Assembly (NCBI GenBank): GCA_016800925.1
Contig: JABCPU010000147.1
Coordinates: forward strand, 89,365-153,364
Source of the DNA: Suillus spraguei
Lineage: Eukaryota; Basidiomycota; Agaricomycetes; Boletales; Suillaceae
DNA: 64,000 bases
Direction: 5' to 3'
Each line of letters begins with the position of its first letter. The first letter of the stretch is position 1. Shown here piece after piece: positions 50,219-59,626 of this stretch. The notes beneath the pieces are model-generated. The model was given only the letters and a program-made list of their open reading frames with translations. It had not been told where the DNA came from and searched no databases. The position numbers were made by a program, and so were the translations under genes.

Positions 50219-50229
50219 AAGATTAAAGT
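50219..50229 (+). promoter_or_regulatory. Self-priming primer-binding site
   Basis: AAGATTAAAGT, one base after the LTR, is the exact reverse complement of ACTTTAATCTT at 49946-49956 inside the same LTR. There is no tRNA-type TGG at the usual place. In Tf1 and related chromoviruses the first 11 nt of the RNA fold back onto such a site to prime reverse transcription. Confidence 0.75.
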
Positions 50230-50419
50230 CCTTTTTTTTTGATCGTCGACTATCCAGTCTTCGACCCTGAACCCTGATCGCTTCGATCAGCAGACTAGCG
50301 TACGCGTACGCTGAGCAGATTGTCAAGAGAAGCCCTCTGACAGAAGAAAACCCTAACGGACAGCAAGACAGCGCGTGTAGGTACCGAGAAAGTATAACTC
50401 ACCAGAAGAATCATCAACC

Positions 50420-51256
50420 ATGTCGACCAAAGAATTCGAATACAAGATCGGTCAACCGATTGGTTTTGATGGAGATCGTGATAACTCTCGCGAGTTTATC
50501 CAGTCATGCAACTTGCACTTTGACATCAATGAAAAGCTTTACACCACCGACAAGCAGAAGATCATCTACATAACATCCTTCATGACCGAGAAGAATGCCA
50601 AATCCTGGAAGGAACAATTCCTTGAACACGCCCAATCTACCGACACTTCGGGACAAAAAGTTGGTTATGGGACGATGGTGGATTTTATGAAGAGCTTCAA
50701 CGAAGCATTCCAACCGGTGGATACCAGAATGACCGCGCTTACACGCCTCAGAGATCTCAAACAAGGAACTGGAGATCTCCACACCTACGTCGCCGACTTT
50801 GAGGCACTTGCAGCCAAGGCTCAGGTTACTGACAACGCGACGAAGATCCAGTTCTTCCAAGACGGTCTTAATTGGGGTATCCTCACAAAGCTTTTCAATA
50901 CAGGAGATGTCTCCGAAGTATTCAGAGATGTTGTATTGCAATGCGTTGCTATTGACAACGCCCATCATCGGCTTAACGCCATGAGAACACGTCATATTCC
51001 ACAACAGAAGAAGAAGAACTACGGGAACGCACGGTATATTCCGAACCGTGATTCCAACGCAATGGTCGTGGATCGAATCTCCGATATGGAAAGATCCGAA
51101 TGCATGAAGAAAGGGCAATGCTTCGGATGCAGAAAGACAGGACACCGTATCCATAATTGTCCTGACAGAAAGAAGAAGACTCCACTGAGACAAACCGAAG
51201 TCAAAGGAGAAGAAGAAGATGAAGAAACCGTGCGACGGATTGTTGAGGATTTTTGA
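50420..51256 (+). CDS. Gag of LTR retrotransposon copy 1
   Basis: 278 residues, intact. Start ATG 50420 (MSTKEFEYKIGQPIGFDGDR), capsid-like helical region (FMTEKNAKSWKEQFLEHAQ; LRDLKQGTGDLHTYVADFEA), then one zinc knuckle CFGCRKTGHRIHNC (C-x2-C-x4-H-x4-C) and a basic/acidic tail. It binds and packages the element RNA in the particle. The stop TGA at 51254-51256 overlaps the ATG of the next frame (TGATG). Confidence 0.93.
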   Translation: MSTKEFEYKIGQPIGFDGDRDNSREFIQSCNLHFDINEKLYTTDKQKIIYITSFMTEKNAKSWKEQFLEHAQSTDTSGQKVGYGTMVDFMKSFNEAFQPVDTRMTALTRLRDLKQGTGDLHTYVADFEALAAKAQVTDNATKIQFFQDGLNWGILTKLFNTGDVSEVFRDVVLQCVAIDNAHHRLNAMRTRHIPQQKKKNYGNARYIPNRDSNAMVVDRISDMERSECMKKGQCFGCRKTGHRIHNCPDRKKKTPLRQTEVKGEEEDEETVRRIVEDF

Positions 51257-54200
51257 TGTGGAGAAACAAAGACTCGACGTATGTTTCTCCTAATGTAATA
51301 CTGAGACTTGTACGCGCTGTAGGTGAAAGAAAAGAACTTCGTGTCCCAATCACCCTTCACTCGCGTACTCGTTTGAAATCCGTCGACACTACCGCTGTTA
51401 TCGATTCTGGAGCAGCAGGAACATTCATCTCAGAAGAGTTTGTGAAACTCCATCAAATCACACGACGAAAACTCAAAGAACCATTTCGAGTTACAACGGC
51501 AGATGGAACTCTCATAAAAGGAGGACCAATCACGCATTACTGCCTCCTAGTGGTCAAAATTGACAATCGAACCATGTATGGAAAATTCAATATCACCAAA
51601 CTCGGAAGGAGAGATCAAATCCTCCTTGGAATTCCTTGGTTACGAGCAATGAACCCAATTATAGATTGGGCTGCTGAAACGCTTGTCCTTTCAAGGACAG
51701 AGAAATCAGACGAGATCGAAATCGATCTAGACGAAGATCGAAAGAAGAACGGGTTGCCTCAACTCTTCAATCATAATAGGTGGCAACATTCCCGTCTTCC
51801 GAAACCAGTTATCGTGCCTTCTATTGAAGTCCCCGAACATCCCAAACCAGAAGTACGAATGCCACGTACTATAGAATCTACTCCACGTGTACAACTGCCG
51901 CGAGCAGTATCACCGATTCCCCGCGCAGAAAAGCGCAAGAATGAATCTGAACCCGAGCATCGGGTCGGACAAGAACCTATTGAGCAGCGGCCAATAGAAG
52001 AACAAAAACAGGGAAAGAGAAAACCGAAGAAGAACTCCCAGGGCGAGACACCAATGTACCAAAATTATCCAAGTTCTTCGTTCCCCCGAAAATTCTTCCA
52101 GCTTCAATAGAAGTAATCCTGATAAAGAAGAACCCGTGCCCTCGTTGATCCCAACCGAGGATGATGACCAATTCGATACTATGAATGACGTCTGGCATGC
52201 ACCAGACGTACGCGACATTTCCTCGTACGAACTAGGGATGGAGAATTTCTTGTGGAATACGACACTGATGGAGTTAGCATGAGGATTATAGAAGAAGTAT
52301 CCATGGATACACCGTGACACGTGATGGAACTTCCCAATTCGAACAATCCTCCAACTACTTCACTCCACTTCCTCCTCCGAAATATAGTAACAAAGCTCAG
52401 GAATTCGCAACGGACGAAAAGGAAAAGAAAAAGAAACCCTTCGAAGAATTGGTCCCGGATTATTTGCACGATTTCGCAGACGTCTTTGCTAAAGACAGAT
52501 TAAACAAACTACCCCCGAACGCCCTGGTATTGATCATCGGATCGACACCAAACCCGGTTTTATTCCTCGTACGTCTAAGGTCTACCCGCTATCGGAAAAA
52601 GAACGCGCTGCTGTCAAAACGTTTATCGATGAAAACGTTGCGAAAGGCTTTATCTCGGAATCGAAGTCACCTCAAGCTAGTGGCTTCTTCTTTGTGGGAA
52701 AGAAGAGTGGAGAACTACGTCCCTGTCAAGATTATCGCTACATCAATGATTGGACAGTCAAGAACGCATATCCACTCCCACTCCCTATTTCCCTTGTCGC
52801 ACGTCTTCATAACGCCCGGTTCTTTACGAAAATGGATATCCGGTCCGGTTATAACAATATTCGCATCCATCCTGATGATAGGTGGAAAGCTGCTTTTACC
52901 ACGGAATTTGGCCTCTTTGAACCGAACGTCATGTTCTTCGGCCTCTGCAATTCTCCAGCAACTTTTCAAGCATACATGAATCGCACCTTTCAGCAAGAAA
53001 TCAATGAAGGATGGATGGTTATCTATATGGACGATATCCTGATTTTCTCCACAACAATGGCAGAACACCGTGAACGGACCAGATGAGTTTTGATGAAAAT
53101 ACGAAAGGAACACCTGTTCTTGAAACCGGAGAAATGCACCTTCGATGCAAAAGAAGTGGAATACCTTGGAATGATAATTCGCCCCGGACAAGTTGCTATG
53201 GACACTGCCAAGACCACGGGAATCTCCGAATGGCCAACCCCGAAATCTGTAAAAGATGTTCGGTCATTCCTTGGTTTTTGCAACTTCTACCGCACGTTCA
53301 TTTCCCACTATTCTGACATCGCTAGACCCCTTATCGATTTGACAAAGAAAGATAAGGTCTTTGAATGGTCAACCGAATGCATGGACACCTTCGAAGAATT
53401 GAAACGACGTTTTACTTCCCAACCGGTACTCCGTAACCCCGATCCTTCCCGACAATTTGCCATTGCTACCGACGCTTCGCTTGTAGCAACTGGCGGAGTC
53501 CTACTGCAGACTGATGAGAATGGTGTTTATCACCCTTGTGCATACCTCTCACAGTCTCTGAACCCCGCAGAACGCAATTACCAGATCTTTGATCGGGAAC
53601 TCCTTGCCGTGATCCGGGCATTGAACGAATGGCGTCATTATCTTGAAGGAAACCCACATCCCGTCCTGGTATTCACCGACCATAAGAACCTTCTGTACTT
53701 TAGAAGTGCACAGAAGCTCACCCGTCGCCAAGCACGTTGGCAACTGATTTTGTCTATTTACGACATCGAACTGCATCACGTCGCAGGTACTAAATTAGCA
53801 GTACCTGATGCACTATCCCGCCGGCCTGATTATGACTCTGGCAAAGATGATAACGAAGACCAAACCCTCCTCCCTGATGCTCTATTCGTTCGTCTTATCG
53901 ACACCGACTTGAAGGATGTACTGTCATCCTCTGACCCCCTCGACGATCCTGTCTTCAAGACAGCGTCTGATGCCCTTGATGGAGTGTGCCTTCCTCCAAT
54001 GAAGTCGGCACTTTCCGATTGGAAGATTGAGGAGAACGTCCTCTATTTTAAGAACCGCGCCTATATTCCGCCGGCGCATCGTTCCGATATCCTACAAAGA
54101 TATCATGATCATCCTACCGCGGGTCATCCCGGTAGATTCAAAACTGAAGAACTGGTGAAGCGGGAAGCTTGGTGGCCTGCTATGGGCTCTTATATTCGAA

Positions 54201-55347
54201 AATACGTTGAAGGTTGTGCCCTTTGTCAGCAAATGAAAGCGGATACACATCCTGTTCGGCCCCCGCTTACACCTATTCCCTCATCGGCTGTTCGCCCGTT
54301 CTCTCAGGTCTCTGTCGACCTTATCACTGACCTCCCTGTCTCTGGAGGCTTTGACAGTATCATGGTCGTGGTAGACCATGGCCTTACAAAGGGGGTAATT
54401 ATTATCCCTTGTTTGAAAACCATTACCTCAGAAGGCGTTGCTAAGCTATTTTTGAAACACGTATACCGACGATTTGGACTCCACGACAAAGTTATCTCGG
54501 ATCGAGGACCACAATTCCTATCTCGCTTCTCAAAGGAACTTGCCCGACTCCTCGACTACGTCATCGCTCCATCCACGGCTTACCACCCGCAGACTGATGG
54601 TCAAACGGAAAGGCTCAATCAAGAACTTGAGACGTATCTACGCATTTATTGTCGCAACAACCCTGAAGATTGGGTAGAACACTTACCAATTGCCGAATTC
54701 GTCCACAACCACCGAAAACACGATGCAAGAAATGCATCACCCTTCTATTTGATGATGGGATATGAACCACGCGCTATCCCTCACCTGATCCCCGATTCAT
54801 CCGTCCCCGCAGCAGAAGATCGAGTACGATCTCTGCAGAAGATAAGAGAAGAAGCAATCGCCTGTCACAACATTGCTATGCAGACAATGGCCGAACGATC
54901 CCGAGGAGATAAGTACATCCCATGGAAGATCGGAGATAAGGTTTGGCTATCCGCCGCTAATCTTAGACTTAAACTCCCATCAGGAAATTGGCACCGAAAC
55001 GATACGGACCTTTCCCGATCATCGATGTCTTATCGCCCATCACGTTCACACTTAAACTCCCTCCACAGTGGAAAATCCACCCCACGTTCCATGCTTCTGT
55101 CTTATCGTCCTATAGCGAAACAGACGTTCACGGTCCAAACTTCCCTGAACCTCCCCCTGACATCATTGAAGAAGAAGAAGAATATGAAATCGAAGCGATC
55201 CTTTCTCATAAAGGAACCGGCAATCGCCGACGTTACCTTGTTTCATGGAAAGGATACTCATCGGGAGATAACGAATGGCTCCCAGAAAAGAATCTGAAGA
55301 ACTCCGCTCGAATCCTAAACGCTTATAAGAAGCAACATGCCCTCTGA
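51256..55347 (+). pseudogene. Pol (protease, RT, RNase H, integrase, chromodomain), copy 1, with several frame breaks
   Basis: Starts at ATG 51256 in the -1 frame relative to gag. Protease: [56 protein letters not shown] and catalytic [11 protein letters not shown]. RNase H: FAIATDASLVATGGVLLQ, VFTDHKNL. Integrase: an H2C2 zinc finger near 54107-54235 ending CALCQQMK, VSVDLITDLPVSGGFDSIMV, VISDRGPQFLSRFS, TERLNQELETYL. GPY/F-type block KRYGPFPI, then chromodomain YEIEAILSHKGTGNRRRYLV with SWKGYSSGDNEWLPE to the stop at 55345-55347. Breaks: a frame change before 52110, another near 52245 and 52315, a C-run frame change at 52512-52516, nonsense TGA at 53084-53086 (an expected CGA) and a frame change near 54985. 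As read, it encodes no continuous Pol. Confidence 0.88.
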
Positions 55348-55400
55348 TTATTCCCCAGTCAATCAACCGCACTAGCACTTGATCAACTACCAACATCGAA

Positions 55401-56859
55401 ATGTCTTTCCCCACTGCTTACATCACACCCGTCGTCGCTGCCACCAATGACTCCGACTCTGAAACTGACCAATACGGAAACCTTACCGCAGAAATTGCAA
55501 CTCCTCCTACATCGAAGCCGCCATCCTTTGCGAGGGACATGCCCTTGAAATCGAAAGAATCCTTACTGAACGAGGCGCTTTCCCCGCCCTACTCCTCGTC
55601 AACATCATCCGTACCGCAGCACTCATTGAAGTCACCGCTAAGGATATCACGGAAGCCACTTACCGACACCGCTTCTTACATCTTCAAAAACGCATTCGTG
55701 CTTATGCTATGTTGCTGTTTCCCACCTCTTTTAAAAATGATGTTGAAGAAGCTATTCATATCATTGCCGAACGTCGAGCAGGCGTTGCTCGACCTCCCTC
55801 TCCGCAGGAAGATACGCCACTTCCTATTCCAGCACCCTCATCTTCGCGTGTTTATTCTAGTCTTGACGCCTTTACTGGCTTATATACTGCTGTCCAAGAG
55901 ATCGGACAACTCACTGGCAAAGTTGTCGAAACAATCCAGCAATCGGTTGCTGAAACCAGAGCAGCTAGAAATCTAGTGGAAGAAGCCATCACCGACTTAC
56001 AACAAACGCAGTCAGATCTTGCATCTCCTCGAACCCCATCTCCCATTCAACGACCAACTTCACCGTCCCCGATTACAGTCACTCATGAACACCCAGCATG
56101 GTTATATGAACCATGCACAGAGGAACAGTGCGAGGCCGCTAAACTGCTAGGTATCCCCCCACTGAGTTGGTAACCCTCGGCCCTCGACTTCGCGACCTTC
56201 ATATCCACCCTCCTATGACTATCCCATCATCGTTCGGTCCGATGGATCCGTCTCACCGGTCTTAGTAAAAGATTTTGGCATGACTTCTTCATCGTCCTCC
56301 AACGAACTTCTTGCAGCTGCTGAACGAGCAGTCACCCCAGACCTCCCTGCATCGGCATACACGTTATCCACCGCCCAACAAGCGCAGCTTAAGCGGCAGA
56401 ACACCCTTGCCTTAAAACGAATGACGAAGAAGAAAGGAAAGAAGCGCGCTAGATCCACTAGTCCTACGCCCATTATCTCTCCGTCTCCAAAGTCTCTTCC
56501 AATCCCGACGAGAATATGAAATGCGCATCTGCGGGTTACTAGGACATCGTCAAAAGAATTGTGCGGAATATCAGTGCAAGGTTTGCAGATATTGGTCGCC
56601 TACTCACCTATCTCTTTACTGTCCTCACCGTGTTGGACCCCCTCCTTTCGAGTTAACCTGGAAGGATGAAGGATTTTATGACGCACTTCGTACTTGGGAG
56701 AAACAACTCGACGATGAACATACTCAGGCAGAAAAGAGGAAAGATTCTAAGCGTCGTGCTGGTTTCGAAGAAGCCAAGTATATGATGAGCGGATCGGTTG
56801 CTGATGAAGACTACGAGTTTAGCGATGATCCCATTTACTATGCGAACCAAGATGTGTAA
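55401..56859 (+). pseudogene. Extra 3' reading frame of the LTR retrotransposon with zinc knuckles
   Basis: After pol, ATG 55401 opens MSFPTAYITPVVAATNDSDS. With one frame change near 55512 it continues ALEIERILTERGAFPALLLV, DITEATYRHRFLHLQKRIRA, a helical stretch (IGQLTGKVVETIQQSVAETR) and HPAWLYEPCTEEQCEAAKLL, stop at 56171-56173. A second frame from 56281 (MTSSSSSNELLAAAERAVTP, Lys/Arg-rich) leads, with one base change near 56524, into CGLLGHRQKNC and CKVCRYWSPTHLSLYC, two knuckle-like motifs, then an acidic tail to the stop at 56857-56859. It is not an envelope gene: no signal peptide, and the hydrophobic stretches lie in the wrong frame. Function unknown; nucleic-acid binding is likely. 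Confidence 0.6.
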
Positions 56860-56878
56860 AGTCGGTGACTTTACGTAT

Positions 56879-56888
56879 AAAAAGGGGG
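56879..56888 (+). promoter_or_regulatory. Polypurine tract of copy 1
   Basis: AAAAAGGGGG, three bases before the 3' LTR (which starts at 56892). Expected plus-strand primer for reverse transcription. Confidence 0.8.
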
Positions 56889-56891
56889 TAA

Positions 56892-57365
56892 TGTTACAAT
56901 CGTACGTACCCCTATTCATTTTCTACTCCATTTATCTTGTATATTACATAACGAGACTCTGACTCATATGCTCAACGCATCTGTACTATAGTTGCCTTCC
57001 TTCTTTGGATACGCACATACATTCCCACATCCTTCTTGGTCTGTGCGCACATATTGGCCTATTTAAGCACAGTGTACTTGTAGTAGATTCCCTACTTTAA
57101 TCTTACTGGGTTTTACCTGGAATCTCCTTCGCTTAGGTCTCCAACCTAAGTCGTCTTGAATCGTCTCTAAGTCTAAGCACTCCTTAGCCTTAGTCTCTAT
57201 TCTCGCGGATACCTCTTAGACTTGTCTTTGAGGCTGAACCCTTGATCGTACTCGGAACGCGTTCCTCATACTTTCACCTTGTTCTCTTTTGAACATTGTA
57301 AGAACTCCCAGCAGACCACCTGTGTCTTTTCACTGTCGCTGGTGACGCCATCCCAGTTCGTAACA
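56892..57365 (+). repeat. 3' LTR of copy 1
   Basis: 474 bp. Line-by-line comparison with 49744-50217 shows no difference that I can find. Ends GTAACA at 57365, directly followed by the target duplicate TGTTA. Confidence 0.95.
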
Positions 57366-59626
57366 TGTTATGAATTTCGTTAACATGTGGAGTGAGTCTA
57401 CCGTCGATCTGCCTGGCCGTCCGCCGAAGTGCGTTGCTGGTAATAGGCCGTGTTGTTCTGCAATGTACGTGAAATCGTCTGCTACACAGGAGGATAGAAG
57501 CTTAGCCATGGTATCCAGGAGCGTTATTGGTCTATACGCTTTTGGCACACTGTAGTCTGGCCTTCCGGGTTTTCTTAACACTATCGTTGATGAGCACTTC
57601 CATTCGTTCAGGTAGATTTTCAGTGTGAATGTAGCTCGGAAGATTGGTGCCATGTGAGGTACTATCAGATCCGCGCACTTGGTAAAGACTATGTTGCGAA
57701 TTCCGTTCAGGCCTGGGGCTTTATGAGGAGCTAGTTTGGCTATTGCGCGGTAGATTTGCTGGTCCGTTATGGGCTCGAAATCGCATATTGGGGGGTCATA
57801 GTTGAAGTCTGGGTCTACTGAGTCGTTTTCCACCGGTGATCTGAAAAAGACGTTATATAACAGTTCACTTTTTCGAGCGTTATCCTGTGTTACACCATTT
57901 TGGCCGTCAGCCTGTTGGTCTTGTAACGTTTTTATTCTGGTGTGGATTTGGTCAGTTGGTGTACTAGCTGCGTACTTATGAAAGGTCCAGATCCCCTTTG
58001 GTGTTAGCGATTCCATCCATTCGTTCCAGTGGTCTGTCTTTGCTCGTTTGATGTTCTCCGCGAGTTTGTTTCGCGCCGCTCTGTATTCCTCGTGTACCGG
58101 GTCGTTCCGTCTCGCTAGGTGTTTTCTTGAGTCTCTAGCTAGTTTCCTTACCCCTTTTCGCTCTGCCTCTAGTTCTTTTGGACACCAGCGCTTCGCGTAT
58201 GGGGAGGGGTTGGATTTAGGGACCTTGGCTTCTACCGTTTCCGAAATGCACCTCGTCAGCGCTGTCAATGCTTCCTGGAACTGTACGTGGGTAGTTAGTT
58301 CATTTGGTGGTGGGATATTGCTTAGCTTGCTGGCTAGGTACTCTCTGAACTCTTCCCAATCCATTGCGTGATAGTTGTGCTTGGGGGCGTGCGTCATGCG
58401 TTCCAGTTCTATGTCTATGACCGTTATGATTGGGAAGTGGTCTGTGACAACTGGGCGGAGGTGTTGTTCGACGCTGCATTTGCTGATCCATTGCTCCATT
58501 TGCATGGAGCAGAACATATTATCCGGGCGTGTTAGGTTTCTTGTATTAGAGGCTTCTAGGGTAGTTAGACCCGGTGGGAGTATCTGTACAACATCAGGAA
58601 ATCATGAGTTTACTTATTCCTTACTTATTTCAAACTTTTCCCACTTATTTCAAATGGACCTACTTTTTTTCTGAAATTTGACAACTGCTTCAAAATTGAG
58701 TATTCCAATATGTTTGTTGGGCCTGAGAGACAAGTTTCATTGCATAAGACCAACAATTAGTGACTAGTATGAAGCTCGAGTGACACATTAATGCTGATGA
58801 TTTTATTTCTCAAATATTCTCTTGAGGTACTATTTTGCAAATTAAGAGTCCAATAATTTTATAGCACACATTTATAATGATGGCTAACAGATCCTGATAG
58901 TTCAGTTGGGACCAGGTGGTAATTTAAGAGAAATAAGTAGATCCATTTGGAATAAGTGGGAAAAGTTTGAAATAAGTAAGGAATAGGTAAACTCATGATT
59001 TCCTGATGAAGGTTATACATAGACAATAGGTTTATTAGTACTGCTGCAGCGTTTAGATTTGCTGCTGTAAATAAGTGTGTGTTATGCTGTGGTTCCCACA
59101 AAGGGTGATGGCGGTTGAAATCGCCCATCCACATTATGTACTCTGGTTTTGTGCCTTGTTTGCCTTTAGCGGTGTGCTGCGCCTGCCTTGTGTTGCGCTC
59201 CGTGGCCATGTGCTGTTCGAGAAATATTAGTGTGTTATCGTGATCACAGGCATTATATATGTTGTACATGCGTACCTTCCCGAAGTTGCCCGTCAGTTCG
59301 ATTGCCATTACGTTCGACGATTTGATCGTGATGGTGTGCCAGTCGTTCTTCGAGAGTTTTTTGTTAACTAGCATTATTACTTGCGATCTTTCTGGGCTGG
59401 TATGATGGTCTGTCGGGTATATTACATCCCAGTACTGTCTTAGGTTGGAGGCGTTAGCTAATTTTACCGGGTTTAGATATGGTTCTTGTATACAGGCGAT
59501 GTCATATACATTCGGGTCCAGGTCCTTGAGCATGTGCTCCCAGGCTGGGAGCGATTTCCTTAGATTTTGTTGCCAGATTCATAAGTTGTTGCCCCCTGCT
59601 AATTGGTCGTTGGGTTGTTCTGGCAT
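57366..59626 (-). pseudogene. LINE ORF2, 5' half: endonuclease and RT N-terminal part
   Basis: ORF2 ATG at 59624-59626 (MPEQPNDQLAGGNNL), directly after the ORF1 stop. An early TGA at 59579-59581 replaces an expected Arg codon (NNL-stop-IWQQNLRKSLPAWE). The apurinic-type endonuclease follows: VYDIACIQEPYLNPVKL, GKVRMYNIYNACDHDNTLIF, YIMWMGDFNRHHPLWE. After the MITE, VVQILPPGLTTLEASNTRN, PYAKRWCPKELEAERKGVRK, AIAKLAPHKAPGLNGIRNIV, KPGRPDYSVPKAYRPITLLD (RT motif) and FGGRPGRSTVDSLHML run up to the insertion site. Apart from the TGA and the insertions, the frame appears open. Confidence 0.85.
58595..59005. mobile_element. 411-bp MITE with long terminal inverted repeats
   Basis: Both ends begin CAGGAAATCATGAGT (read inwards) and stay complementary for about 75 bp, including TTTCAAACTTTTCCCAC and its complement. 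No coding capacity. Flanked by AT at 58593-58594 and 59006-59007. Removing the element and one AT restores the LINE frame as SMYNLHVVQILPPG, which proves the boundaries. The family is unknown. Confidence 0.9.

Larger units (their letters stand above)
49744..57365 (+). mobile_element. Complete Ty3/gypsy chromodomain LTR retrotransposon (copy 1), inserted in the LINE
   Basis: 7,622 bp with two 474-bp LTRs that appear identical by eye, and a perfect 5-bp target duplication TGTTA at 49739-49743 and 57366-57370. Removing the element and one TGTTA rejoins the LINE frame (LHMLTKFIT to DAWASKDN). Domain order gag, protease, RT, RNase H, integrase, chromodomain defines a chromovirus. A further reading frame lies between the chromodomain and the 3' LTR. 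Transcription is opposite to that of the LINE. Confidence 0.95.

Noticed and set aside
55401..55976. Envelope-like protein with membrane helices in the LTR element
   Set aside because: The hydrophobic runs come from reading past a frame change near 55512; the frame that continues coherently is hydrophilic and ends in zinc knuckles.
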